A DNA stretch of 33,918 nucleotides from Silicimonas sp. (lineage in GTDB: Bacteria > Pseudomonadota > Alphaproteobacteria > Rhodobacterales > Rhodobacteraceae), in the NCBI GenBank assembly GCA_022824315.1, contig JAJEAC010000018.1, positions 1 to 33,918 of the forward strand, written 5' to 3'. Numbering within the stretch: the first letter of the stretch is position 1; each line of letters begins with the position of its first letter. Positions 17,040 to 24,850 of this stretch are shown piece after piece. The translations under genes were made by a program, and so were the position numbers. Under the pieces are notes generated by a model. The model saw nothing but the letters and a program-made list of their open reading frames with translations. It had not been told where the DNA came from and ran no database searches.

Positions 17040-18515
17040 ATGCTCGACCAGGCAAGTGCCGCCCCAGACATCAGGGGCCTCTACATCAACGGCCAGTGGC
17101 AACGGACCGCAGGGCAGTTCGACGTCCTCAATCCCTCGGACGGAAGCGTCTGGGCACGCGTGCCCGACGCGGGCGCGGCAGAGACCCGCGCCGCGATCGA
17201 GGCCGCCCGGGCAGCCTTTCACGATTGGTCGAACCGGCCGTTTCAGGACCGCGCCCACCTGCTGTCGACAGTCGCCGACATTTGGGAAGGGCGCGTCCCG
17301 GACTTTGTGGCGGCGGTTCAGCACGAAGGGGGCGGTCACTACGGCAAGGGCGTGTTCGAAGCGGGCCACGTGGCCGAAACCTTCCGCGCGGCGGCGGCGC
17401 TCTGCTACGCCGCGATCGGGGAGGTCCTTCCCTCTCACCACGGAAAGGTGTCCACCGCCGTGAGGGTGCCCATGGGCGTGATCGGCGTGATCAGCCCTTG
17501 GAACGTGCCGGGCATCCTGACGTCGCGCGGGATTGCCTTTGCGCTCGGCGCAGGCAACACCATCGTGCTGAAGCCGTCGGAGGAGACTCCCTACGCAGGC
17601 GGCCTGATCTTTGCCGAGGTGCTGGAGGAAGCAGGCGTGCCGCCGGGCGTCTTCAACGTCATCACCGCGTCTCGCGACAGCACGCCTGCCGTGGGGGACG
17701 AACTGATCGACAACCCGGCGGTGAAAGGGATTTCCTTCACCGGCTCCACTGCCGTCGGTCGCATGATCGCGGCCAAGTGCGGGGCGCATCTCAAGAAGTG
17801 CTGCATCGAACTTGGCGGCAAGGACAGCCTGATCGTGCTCGATGACGCGGACATGGAGCGGGCAACCTCGTCGGCGAGCTTTGGATCGTTCATGCACCAG
17901 GGCCAGATCTGCATGAGCGTTGAAAAGGTGCTCGTCCAGGAGGGCGTCTACGCCGAATTCCTGCAGAAATTCATCGCTCGCAGCGCCAAGCTGAAGACCG
18001 GGAACGTGGCCGACAAGTCCGTCACGATCGGCCCGCTGATCAACGACCGCCAGGTCGCCCGCGTTGCCGCTCAAATTGACGACGCCGTGGCGAAAGGGGC
18101 AAGGGTGGCGCTGGGCGGCACGGTGAACGGGCGATTCGTGGAACCGACGATCCTGACGGACGTGACGCCGCAAATGAACGTCTGGAACGAGGAAACCTTC
18201 GGTCCGCTCGCCGTCGTCGTGCCCTTCCGGACGGACGCGGAGGCGGTCGCCATGTCAAACGACACGGAATACGGGCTGTCGGCCGGGATCATCTCGCGTA
18301 ACGAAGATCGGGCCATGGCCATCGCCCGACAGCTGGACACCGGCATGGCGCATGTCAACTGTTCGCCCATCAACGATGAATGCCACGCACCCTTTGGCGG
18401 CACCAAGGCCAGCGGTGTCGGACGCCATGGGGGCAGATGGGCGATGGAGACGTTCATGGAAACCCGCTGGATCACGATCGACAAGGGGGGCCGGCCGTAC
18501 CCGCCGGCGTTTTAG
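17040..18515 (+). CDS. NAD(P)-dependent aldehyde dehydrogenase, vanillin/benzaldehyde type
   Basis: Oxidises an aldehyde to the carboxylic acid; cytoplasmic, 491 residues. Key residues are Asn155 in SPWNVPG, Lys178 in VLKPSEETP, the FTGSTAVG cofactor loop, the general base Glu257 in IELGGKDSL and the catalytic Cys291 in HQGQICMS. HQGQICMS and the surrounding style recall the vanillin/benzaldehyde/coniferyl-aldehyde dehydrogenase branch rather than betaine-aldehyde enzymes. It begins one base after the livF stop and ends three bases before the SDR start. The location suggests that it processes what the importer brings in, or the product of the SDR. Confidence 0.92.
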   Translation: MLDQASAAPDIRGLYINGQWQRTAGQFDVLNPSDGSVWARVPDAGAAETRAAIEAARAAFHDWSNRPFQDRAHLLSTVADIWEGRVPDFVAAVQHEGGGHYGKGVFEAGHVAETFRAAAALCYAAIGEVLPSHHGKVSTAVRVPMGVIGVISPWNVPGILTSRGIAFALGAGNTIVLKPSEETPYAGGLIFAEVLEEAGVPPGVFNVITASRDSTPAVGDELIDNPAVKGISFTGSTAVGRMIAAKCGAHLKKCCIELGGKDSLIVLDDADMERATSSASFGSFMHQGQICMSVEKVLVQEGVYAEFLQKFIARSAKLKTGNVADKSVTIGPLINDRQVARVAAQIDDAVAKGARVALGGTVNGRFVEPTILTDVTPQMNVWNEETFGPLAVVVPFRTDAEAVAMSNDTEYGLSAGIISRNEDRAMAIARQLDTGMAHVNCSPINDECHAPFGGTKASGVGRHGGRWAMETFMETRWITIDKGGRPYPPAF

Positions 18516-18518
18516 GCC

Positions 18519-19307
18519 ATGAGAGACCTCGTCAAAGGCAAGCGCATCGTCGTCACCGGCTCGTCGTCGGGCATTGGCTGGGAGACTTCGCGCGTCCTGT
18601 CCCGACAGGGGGCGGAAGTTCTGGGCGTGGACCTCAACAAGAACTTCGATCACGTGGAGGAGTTTTATCGCGCCGACCTGTCGGACGAGGCAACGATCGA
18701 CGCGCTGGTGGACGTGCTCCCTGACGGGATCGATGGCCTGGTGAACAACGCGGGCCTGCCGCCAACGAAAGATGCGGGATTGTTGCTGAAGGTGAACCTG
18801 ATCGGGTTGAAGCACCTGACGTTCAGGCTGATCCCCAAACTCAACGATGGCGCCAGCATCGTGAATGTCGCCTCCTTGGCCGGGACAAGATGGCCGGACG
18901 CGGTCGATGCGATCAAGGCATCCGACACGCTGGGCTTTCACAACGTGGACGACTTCATCGAACGCTGGAAGGTGTCAAGCGAGGGCGGGCGCAGCTACTT
19001 CTTTTCCAAGGAGGCGCTGATCGTCTGGACGATGCAGAACCGCTGGACCTGGCGCGATCGAGGCATACGCATGAATTCCGTCAGCCCGGGTCCGGTCGAA
19101 ACTCCGATCCTTGGGGACTTTCTGCAAACGCTTGGAGCGCGGGCCGCAGAGGACCGCAAAATCATGGATCGGCCTGGCAGGCCCGAAGACATCGCGCCGG
19201 TCATCATGTTCTTGCTGTCCGACGCATCGGCCTGGATCCGGGGCACGAACATTCCCGCAGATGGGGGCATGTCGTCCAACATCCTGTGCGGCATGCACGG
19301 TCTATAG
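18519..19307 (+). CDS. Short-chain dehydrogenase, coniferyl-alcohol dehydrogenase-like
   Basis: Classical SDR of 262 residues. It has the cofactor loop VTGSSSGIG (12-20), NNAG (76-79), Ser119 in NVASL, and Tyr160 with Lys164 in SYFFSKEALIVW. The insert between Ser and Tyr, KEALIVW, and SPGPVETPIL resemble coniferyl-alcohol dehydrogenase (CalA) and, less closely, 3-alpha-hydroxysteroid dehydrogenase. Such enzymes oxidise an aryl-propenyl alcohol to the aldehyde, which would feed the aldehyde dehydrogenase encoded just upstream. Asp38 in GVDLN suggests NAD rather than NADP. The substrate is inferred. A strong GAGGAGAAGAGAAG ribosome-binding stretch separates it from the flotillin gene. Confidence 0.85.
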   Translation: MRDLVKGKRIVVTGSSSGIGWETSRVLSRQGAEVLGVDLNKNFDHVEEFYRADLSDEATIDALVDVLPDGIDGLVNNAGLPPTKDAGLLLKVNLIGLKHLTFRLIPKLNDGASIVNVASLAGTRWPDAVDAIKASDTLGFHNVDDFIERWKVSSEGGRSYFFSKEALIVWTMQNRWTWRDRGIRMNSVSPGPVETPILGDFLQTLGARAAEDRKIMDRPGRPEDIAPVIMFLLSDASAWIRGTNIPADGGMSSNILCGMHGL

Positions 19308-19320
19308 AGGAGAAGAGAAG

Positions 19321-20844
19321 ATGGGCACGTTAGGCTGGATCATTCTCACGATCATCGTTGTTGTGGTCGTCATCGCATTGGCCGCGTGGTGGTACAAGCG
19401 TGCCACGAACGAGGTCTCGCTCCTGCGCACCGGCATCGGCGGACGGCGCGTCGTGATCGATGGCGGGTTGCTGGCGATCCCCTATTTCCACGAGATCAGC
19501 CCGGTGAACATGCAGACGCTTCGGCTGGACGTGGATCGACGCGGGGAGGCCTCGCTCATCACGCAGGACCGGCTGCGCGTGGATGTGGGGGCGGAATTCT
19601 ACGTCTCGGTGATGCCGGATCCAGAGGCGATCACGCGGGCGGCTCAGACGCTCGGCAAGCGAACGTTCCAACGCGACGAGCTGCGCAACCTGATCGACGG
19701 GATGCTGGTCGATGCCTTGCGGTCGGTTGCAGCCCGCATGACGATGGATGAACTGCACGAGAATCGAGCGCAGTTTGTGGCAGACGTGCGCGACATGCTG
19801 AAGGACACGCTCTCGCGCTACGGTCTTCAACTCGACAGCGTTTCGCTGACGGGGCTCGACCAGACGCCGTTCTCGGCGCTCGACGAAAACAATGCCTTCA
19901 ATGCCGTTGGCATGCGCAAACTGGCGGAAGTGATTGCCAAGTCGAAGAAGGAGCGGGCGGAAATCGATGCGGACAGCGAGGTGTCCGTGCGCCGCGCGGC
20001 CATGGAAGCTTCACGCAAGCGCCTGGAGATCGATCTCGAAGAGCGCCGGGCGGAGATCGCCCAGCAGCAGGAGATCGAAACGCTTGCTGCCGCGCAGATT
20101 GCCGAGGTTGCCAGGCGGAAGGCGGACAGCGAACGGGCGGCAACCGAGGCCAGGATCGAGATGGAGCGCGGCATTCAGGCCGCGGAGGTGGAGCGTGAAC
20201 AGGCGCTGGCCATCGCCGAGCAAGACCGCCAGATCGCGATAGCCGCCAAGAGCCAGGAAGAAAGCCGCGCACAGGTGGAAGCGGACGCCGCAAGGGCCGA
20301 GGCCGTGAAGGCTGCTGAGGCTGTGGAAACCGTCCGCGCGTTGGCAGATGCTGAACGCCGCGCGGAACTTGCACGCGTCGCCGCCGAGGCAGAGGCCAAC
20401 ACTGCGGCGGCACGGGCAGCCATCGAGGCCGAGAGTGACAAGGCCACCGCCAAGGACAAGGCTGCTGCCCGGCGCGAGGCGGCTGAGGCCGAGAAGGCCG
20501 TCAGGCTTGCCGAGGCCGAGGCTGATCGCGCACGGATAGAGGCGGAGAACGCTCGCACCGACGCGCTCGTGGCCATGGAGCTCGAAAAGGCGCGGCTCGA
20601 GGCAATGCCGAAGATCGTCGGCGAAATGGTCAAACCGGCCGAGAGGATCAACTCGATCAACGTCAATCACGTGACCGGCCTCGGCAGCCAGGGCGGCGAC
20701 AGCGCTTCGCGAACGCCCGTTGCCTCGGCCATGGACGCCATCATGGACATGGCTGTTCAGTTGCCTCTGCTAAAGAAGGTCGGTGATCAGATGGGTGTTT
20801 CCTTCGACGAGGCCACTGGAAACGACGCCAAGAAGGACAAGTGA
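19321..20844 (+). CDS. Flotillin/YqiK-like SPFH protein
   Basis: 507-residue membrane scaffold protein. One N-terminal membrane segment (about 4-24, rich in Ile/Val) is followed by an SPFH domain (about 30-200) with ELRNLIDGMLVDALRSVAAR. A long Ala/Glu/Arg coiled coil (about 200-450) follows, typical of flotillins, and the end includes MPKIVGEMVKPAERINSINV. ATG 19321 is preceded by a strong purine-rich ribosome-binding stretch, 13 bases after the SDR stop. Flotillins form membrane microdomains and assemble partner proteins. In E. coli the similar YqiK has an NfeD-type partner (YqiJ); no such gene adjoins here. Being last in a transport operon suggests a role in organising or protecting the transporter, which is inference. 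Confidence 0.9.
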   Translation: MGTLGWIILTIIVVVVVIALAAWWYKRATNEVSLLRTGIGGRRVVIDGGLLAIPYFHEISPVNMQTLRLDVDRRGEASLITQDRLRVDVGAEFYVSVMPDPEAITRAAQTLGKRTFQRDELRNLIDGMLVDALRSVAARMTMDELHENRAQFVADVRDMLKDTLSRYGLQLDSVSLTGLDQTPFSALDENNAFNAVGMRKLAEVIAKSKKERAEIDADSEVSVRRAAMEASRKRLEIDLEERRAEIAQQQEIETLAAAQIAEVARRKADSERAATEARIEMERGIQAAEVEREQALAIAEQDRQIAIAAKSQEESRAQVEADAARAEAVKAAEAVETVRALADAERRAELARVAAEAEANTAAARAAIEAESDKATAKDKAAARREAAEAEKAVRLAEAEADRARIEAENARTDALVAMELEKARLEAMPKIVGEMVKPAERINSINVNHVTGLGSQGGDSASRTPVASAMDAIMDMAVQLPLLKKVGDQMGVSFDEATGNDAKKDK

Positions 20845-21044
20845 AGCCGGGCGGCATCGGAGCGTACGCACCGTACCTGAGCCGGACGAATCCAATTCGA
20901 ATGACGGCTCGTCGTTGCTGCACCGAGGACAGCGAATGGCCGCGACCGCGGCAATCCGGCACAACCCTACATGTTGAGCCTCCACCGCCAACTGGTCGAA
21001 TCGGGCGTTGAAAACAGATGCGGACGCTCTTGGGCGGGGAGCTG

Positions 21045-22181
21045 TCACCTCCTGAAGAGCTCAATATATTCGTCGAAAATAAACAATCGGTTCCGGCGCC
21101 CGCCGGTGATTTCGACCAGGACACCATGGGCAACCATGTCCGTGATCAAGGCATTGGCCGTGTTCGTCGTGGCCTTAATGACGCGGGCCGCCTCGTTCAC
21201 GTTCACCACGGGACGCGCATAGAGGCGGCGCATCAGCGCCTGCGCGTTGCCGTGGCGTCGAGTGCTGAAGCGCGGCAGCACGTTGCGCTCGATCCGCTCC
21301 TTGATGGCGAGGATGTCGCGGAACGCATTCGCCGAGGCGCGCGCGGTGTCCTCAACGCCGTGCAGGAAGAAGATCAGCCATTCGCGCAGATGATTGCCTT
21401 GCCGGACCGCCATCAAGTGATCGACATATGCCGTCCTGTTGCGTGCGAAATAGTCCGAGAGATACAGCGCGGGCTTTGCCAACAGTCCCTCGGACGCCAG
21501 ATAGAGCGATATCATCAGGCGCCCCAAACGTCCGTTGCCGTCCAGAAACGGGTGGATCGTTTCGAACTGGTAGTGCCCGATCGCGATGCGCACCAAAGGG
21601 TGCACATAGATGTTATCGGCATGCAGGAATGCCTCCAGATCGCCCATCAGGTCCGGCACATGATCGTGGTGCGGCGGAATGAAGACTGCGTTCTTGAGGC
21701 TCACGCCGATCCAGTTCTGGCTTTTGCGGAACTGACCCGGCTGCTTGTGTTCACCTCGAACACCGGACATCAGGATTTCGTGGGCTTGGCGCAGCAGGCG
21801 GTTGGACAGGGGCAATTTCTCAAGCGCTTCAATCGCGAAATTGATTGCCTTGATGCAGTTCTGCACCTCCGCCCAATCGTCGCGCTCGTCAGGGCCCAGG
21901 TCATCGGCATCCTTGAACGCGTCCTCGATGTTGGTCTGCGTGCCCTCGATCCGGCTCGATTGCGTGGCTTCCTTGGCCACATGCATGCGGATGAAGAACT
22001 CGATGTCCGGGACCAGAAGGGCAAAGGCGTTCAGTTCTCCAAGCGCGCGGTCGGCGCGGCCCATAAGCTCTGACAGCTCCGGGTCGGCGACAACCCATTC
22101 GCGGCAGATGCGCTCTGGCAGGAAGGCCTTGTACTGATACCTGTCCTCGGGCTGGCCCGATGTGAAGTCCGCGATGTTCAT
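21045..22181 (-). CDS. Class II Fic-domain protein with C-terminal winged helix
   Basis: Fic enzymes usually transfer AMP to a target hydroxyl. This 378-residue protein has the complete active-site motif HPFLDGNGRLGR (210-221) and an N-terminal self-inhibitory motif SSRIEG (75-80; the S-x3-E-G pattern of class II). The flap is near residues 157-170. The C-terminus (about 305-378: VVNVNEAARVIKATTNTANA, then ITGGRRNRLFIFDEYIELF) looks like a winged-helix DNA-binding domain, common in this group. The start ATG at 22181 overlaps a TATCTCA repeat. The gene converges on the flotillin gene, with 200 bases between them that hold nothing I recognise. There is no separate antitoxin gene, as expected for self-inhibited class II. 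Confidence 0.93.
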   Translation of the reverse strand: MNIADFTSGQPEDRYQYKAFLPERICREWVVADPELSELMGRADRALGELNAFALLVPDIEFFIRMHVAKEATQSSRIEGTQTNIEDAFKDADDLGPDERDDWAEVQNCIKAINFAIEALEKLPLSNRLLRQAHEILMSGVRGEHKQPGQFRKSQNWIGVSLKNAVFIPPHHDHVPDLMGDLEAFLHADNIYVHPLVRIAIGHYQFETIHPFLDGNGRLGRLMISLYLASEGLLAKPALYLSDYFARNRTAYVDHLMAVRQGNHLREWLIFFLHGVEDTARASANAFRDILAIKERIERNVLPRFSTRRHGNAQALMRRLYARPVVNVNEAARVIKATTNTANALITDMVAHGVLVEITGGRRNRLFIFDEYIELFRR

Positions 22182-22302
22182 ATCTCAAAAAGCGCCTGAG
22201 TTTCTTAGATATGAACGGGCTTATCTCAAGTTCCCCGGCGGAAGGAGATCACTATCTCAGAAAATACGCATGTTTTTGAGATAAGGCGGGCGCCTATGTC
22301 AA
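22181..22302 (-). promoter_or_regulatory. fic control region with four TATCTCA heptamers
   Basis: TATCTCA occurs at 22181-22187 (overlapping the fic start codon), 22222-22228 and 22253-22259, and inverted (TGAGATA) at 22277-22283. Two of the copies are extended to TTATCTCAA/TTGAGATAA. A weaker TTAGATA lies at 22205-22211. On the fic strand a perfect TTGACA (22302-22297) could be a -35 box, with the inverted heptamer falling between it and any -10. This arrangement suits repression by a DNA-binding protein. The winged-helix end of Fic itself is the obvious candidate. Confidence 0.65.
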
Positions 22303-22629
22303 ATTCGGCTCAGGCAGGCAGATTGACCGTCATCGGTTCAACTCGCAGGAAACGCCGCTTCAGGGAAAGGTCGCTGACCTCGTGTAGCGCTCAAGGCGGC
22401 ATCCACTGCCGATTTGGCAACGATCTGCCTTCCAGCAGCCTTGCCAACAGAATCTGAACCAATCCTGTCGTCAAACTGCTTTGTTGACGGTGCATCGTCA
22501 TCAAACCGTCTTGGCGACGAAATCTCGATCAATCTTGTCGTCAACGGGAATCCCTGAACCAGCGATTCATCAGGCTCGGGCCGAAATCCCCTCAGAACCT
22601 CCCTCCGTCGACCGCCAGGAAATGGCAGG
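22303..22629. other. Gap between fic and channel gene, with short diverged repeats
   Basis: No gene is supported here. Between 22440 and 22560 related words recur: CAATCCTGTCGTCAAA (22460-22475) and CAATCTTGTCGTCAAC (22530-22545) match at 14 of 16 bases. CGTCAA (22469-22474) and TTGACG (22484-22489) form an inverted pair with a nine-base spacer. A third related stretch, CATCAAACCGTC, lies at 22499-22510. These could be regulator sites or decayed repeats. The stretch nearest the channel gene (22606-22624) still resembles sequence upstream of 11841. Confidence 0.45.
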
Positions 22630-23061
22630 TCACTTCCGGCCTCGCTGGCCAAGGCGGACGCCACGAATTGTCTCGACGAGAATCGCCGTGAGCAGGCCGA
22701 ACAGCAAGAGCCCGTTGGCTGCCGCGACCCCACCCAGCAACCGCCATTCCAATGGCAGCAGAATGTCGCCGAATCCGAGCGTCGTGAACGACACAAGCGC
22801 GAAATAGGCCGCCTCCTCGACGTTCGCGAAGACGCCGAGACGATGGAATGCCACGGTCCAGAGCCAGACCGCGGCAGCAATCATGCACAGCGTCCACATC
22901 AGCACGAGAACCAGGACCGAAATGAGCCGAGGCCCAAGCGGCGGCCTGGCCGTCCAGGCCTGGAGGCGAAGCAATGCCGCCTCCATTGCCCACCAGGACA
23001 TGGCGACAACGAGAACGGTGGCGAGAGTCAGCACGGCGCCAAGCGCGAGTTGAACAAGCAT
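22630..23061 (-). CDS. Small two-TM ion channel (potassium-channel-like)
   Basis: 143-residue membrane protein. Two strongly hydrophobic segments (about 1-21 and 48-70) precede a pore loop, FALVSFTTLGFGDILLP, and a last membrane helix, GVAAANGLLLFGLLTAIL. TTLGFGD corresponds to the TVGYGD selectivity filter of potassium channels, with Phe in place of Tyr. The tail is short (RGVRLGQRGRK) and has no regulatory domain. ATG 23061 was chosen because hydrophobic sequence starts there; a longer frame from 23172 adds an unlikely polar leader and would cross the divergent P450 start. It shares an 85-base promoter region with the P450 gene. A decayed relative of its end lies at 11841-11955. Confidence 0.82.
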   Translation of the reverse strand: MLVQLALGAVLTLATVLVVAMSWWAMEAALLRLQAWTARPPLGPRLISVLVLVLMWTLCMIAAAVWLWTVAFHRLGVFANVEEAAYFALVSFTTLGFGDILLPLEWRLLGGVAAANGLLLFGLLTAILVETIRGVRLGQRGRK

Positions 23062-23093
23062 GGTCCCGAGCCTTTCCGGAAGGGAACATGACG

Positions 23094-23115
23094 TCAACCG
23101 GCCAAACGCGGTTGA
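23094..23115. promoter_or_regulatory. Operator-like palindrome between channel and P450 genes
   Basis: TCAACCG (23094-23100) and CGGTTGA (23109-23115) are perfect seven-base inverted arms with an eight-base spacer. They lie 33 bases upstream of the channel start and 32 bases upstream of the P450 start. A dimeric repressor bound here could control both divergent genes. No regulator gene is adjacent. Confidence 0.5.
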
Positions 23116-23146
23116 ATCTGGCGCGAGGGCGAATAGCGTCAAGATC

Positions 23147-24301
23147 ATGGCAAGGGCACCGGAATTCCACATCGATCTCGCGAACTTTGCGTCGGACCCC
23201 TATCCCGACCTTGCCAGGATGCGAAAGGAGACGCCGATCGCGCACGTTCCCGAACTAGACGCGATCCTGCTCACGCGGCGCGACGACATCCATCGTCACG
23301 AGAAGCGGGTGGACGTCCTTTCGTCCGACCAGCCCGGCGGATTGATGACCGTCCTCATGGGACAGAACATGATGCGCAAGGACGGAGAGGCTCATATGCG
23401 GGAGCGCCGGGCGCTGTTTCCCACGTTCAGCCCGCGCACCGTCGCCGATCACTGGAAACCGAAATTCGAGGCGGCAGCGACACGCATCCTCGAAGGGATC
23501 CGGCCGCGTGGGCGTTGTGATCTTGTCCGCGATTTCGCAATGCCCGTCTCGGCGGAAGCGCTGAAGGCCATCACCGGCCTCACCACGATGACCGCCGAGG
23601 AGATGGACGGCGGCTCCCAGGGGATGATCGACGGATGTGCCAACTATGTCGGAGACGCGGCCGTCGAGGCTCGCTGCCATGCGGCCACGGCGCTGATCGA
23701 CGACCACATCGATCGGCAACGGGGCTCACCTCCCGAAATGTCGGCGCTTGCCGTTCAGCTCGAGGCCGGGCTGCCGATGGAAAGTGTCCGCGCGAACGTG
23801 AAGCTCGTGATCTCGGGGGGCCAGAACGAACCGAGAGATGCGATTGCGGGAACCGCCTGGGCACTTCTTGACAACCCGGACCAGCTGGACCTCGTCCGGC
23901 ACGGCGCCGCGACCTGGCAGATGGCCTTCTCCGAATACGCGCGTCTTCACAGCCCGATCGGCATGTCGCCCCGGCGGGTTGCGCGACGCGACGAGATCAA
24001 CGGCATCGTGCTTGAACCGGAGACGCGGGTGTTCCTGATGTTCTCGTCCGCCGGCCGGGACGAGGCGCATTTCGAGAGGGTCGACGCCTTTGACATCATG
24101 CGCGACACGTCCGCGGCCATACCCTTTGGCGCCGGTCCGCATTTCTGTGCGGGTGCGGCCGCATCGCGATGCCTGATTTCGGATGTCGCCTTGCCGATGC
24201 TCTTTGACTCGCTGCCGGGGCTCAGGCTGGCGGGAAACGTCATTTTGTTCGGCTGGGCATTCCGAGGGCCTGTCGCGGTCCCCGTGGCCTGGGACGCCTG
24301 A
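23147..24301 (+). CDS. Cytochrome P450 with atypical I-helix
   Basis: Soluble haem monooxygenase of 384 residues, a usual bacterial length; it needs separate redox partners, and none is encoded here. The haem-ligand motif [10 protein letters not shown] has Cys334 and is complete. ExxR is E263-x2-R266 in SEYARLHSP. The oxygen-binding I-helix reads SGGQNEPRD (223-231), with Pro where most P450s have the proton-relay Thr. ATG 23147 was chosen because the family-like start [20 protein letters not shown] begins there. It is divergent from the small channel gene and 47 bases upstream of smpB. The substrate cannot be read from sequence; the neighbouring aromatic-type operon is suggestive only. Confidence 0.92.
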   Translation: MARAPEFHIDLANFASDPYPDLARMRKETPIAHVPELDAILLTRRDDIHRHEKRVDVLSSDQPGGLMTVLMGQNMMRKDGEAHMRERRALFPTFSPRTVADHWKPKFEAAATRILEGIRPRGRCDLVRDFAMPVSAEALKAITGLTTMTAEEMDGGSQGMIDGCANYVGDAAVEARCHAATALIDDHIDRQRGSPPEMSALAVQLEAGLPMESVRANVKLVISGGQNEPRDAIAGTAWALLDNPDQLDLVRHGAATWQMAFSEYARLHSPIGMSPRRVARRDEINGIVLEPETRVFLMFSSAGRDEAHFERVDAFDIMRDTSAAIPFGAGPHFCAGAAASRCLISDVALPMLFDSLPGLRLAGNVILFGWAFRGPVAVPVAWDA

Positions 24302-24348
24302 CGCCGATTCTGGACACGACCGAGCGGACCCACTATCCCGGTCCGGCC

Positions 24349-24822
24349 ATGGCAAAGCCAAACGACAACCCGAACTACAAGGTGATCGCGGAGAACCGTC
24401 GCGCACGCCGCGACTACGCGATCGAGAGCGACATCGAGTGCGGCATCATGCTCATGGGATCCGAGGTCAAGTCGCTTCGCACCGGTCAGTCAAACATTGC
24501 CGAGAGCTACGCTGCGGTCGAGAACGGGGAGCTTTGGCTCGTCAATGCGTATATCGCGCCGTACGAGCAGGCCATGTTTGGTCACGAGGATCGCCGCAGG
24601 CGAAAGCTGCTTGTCTCAAGAAAGGAACTGGCAAACCTCTGGAACGCGACCCGGCGCAAGGGCATGACGCTCGTTCCCTTGGTCATGTACTTCAATCACA
24701 AGGGCATCGCGAAGATCAAGCTCGGCCTGGGCCGGGGCAGGAAGCAGCACGACAAGCGCGAAACCGAAGCCAGGCGCGACTGGAACCGCCGGAAGCGGAG
24801 ATTGCTCAAGGAGCACGGTTGA
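24349..24822 (+). CDS. smpB: tmRNA-binding protein SmpB
   Basis: Binds tmRNA and brings it to stalled ribosomes for trans-translation. It has 157 residues, the usual length, with [31 protein letters not shown] and [19 protein letters not shown]. The C-terminal basic tail is [19 protein letters not shown]. It starts 47 bases after the P450 stop, but its expected neighbour dapA is 18 kb upstream. The tmRNA gene itself is not in the window. It converges on a membrane-protein gene 28 bases downstream. Confidence 0.97.
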   Translation: MAKPNDNPNYKVIAENRRARRDYAIESDIECGIMLMGSEVKSLRTGQSNIAESYAAVENGELWLVNAYIAPYEQAMFGHEDRRRRKLLVSRKELANLWNATRRKGMTLVPLVMYFNHKGIAKIKLGLGRGRKQHDKRETEARRDWNRRKRRLLKEHG

Positions 24823-24850
24823 CGATGAACGGGCAAGCCGTGCAATCGGC

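Noticed and set aside
20770..21048. A 92-residue minus-strand frame with CPRC and LRC, zinc-ribbon-like
   Set aside because: It is antisense to the flotillin end, has a single Cys pair plus one Cys and shows no further support.
22338..22352. GGTTCAACTC resembling a tRNA T-arm
   Set aside because: The bases on either side do not form the five-pair stem and no acceptor or anticodon arm is present.
22338..22880. A 180-residue minus-strand frame across the fic-channel gap
   Set aside because: It runs in another frame through the channel gene and continues through the degenerate repeats; the channel frame has the clear membrane and pore sequence.
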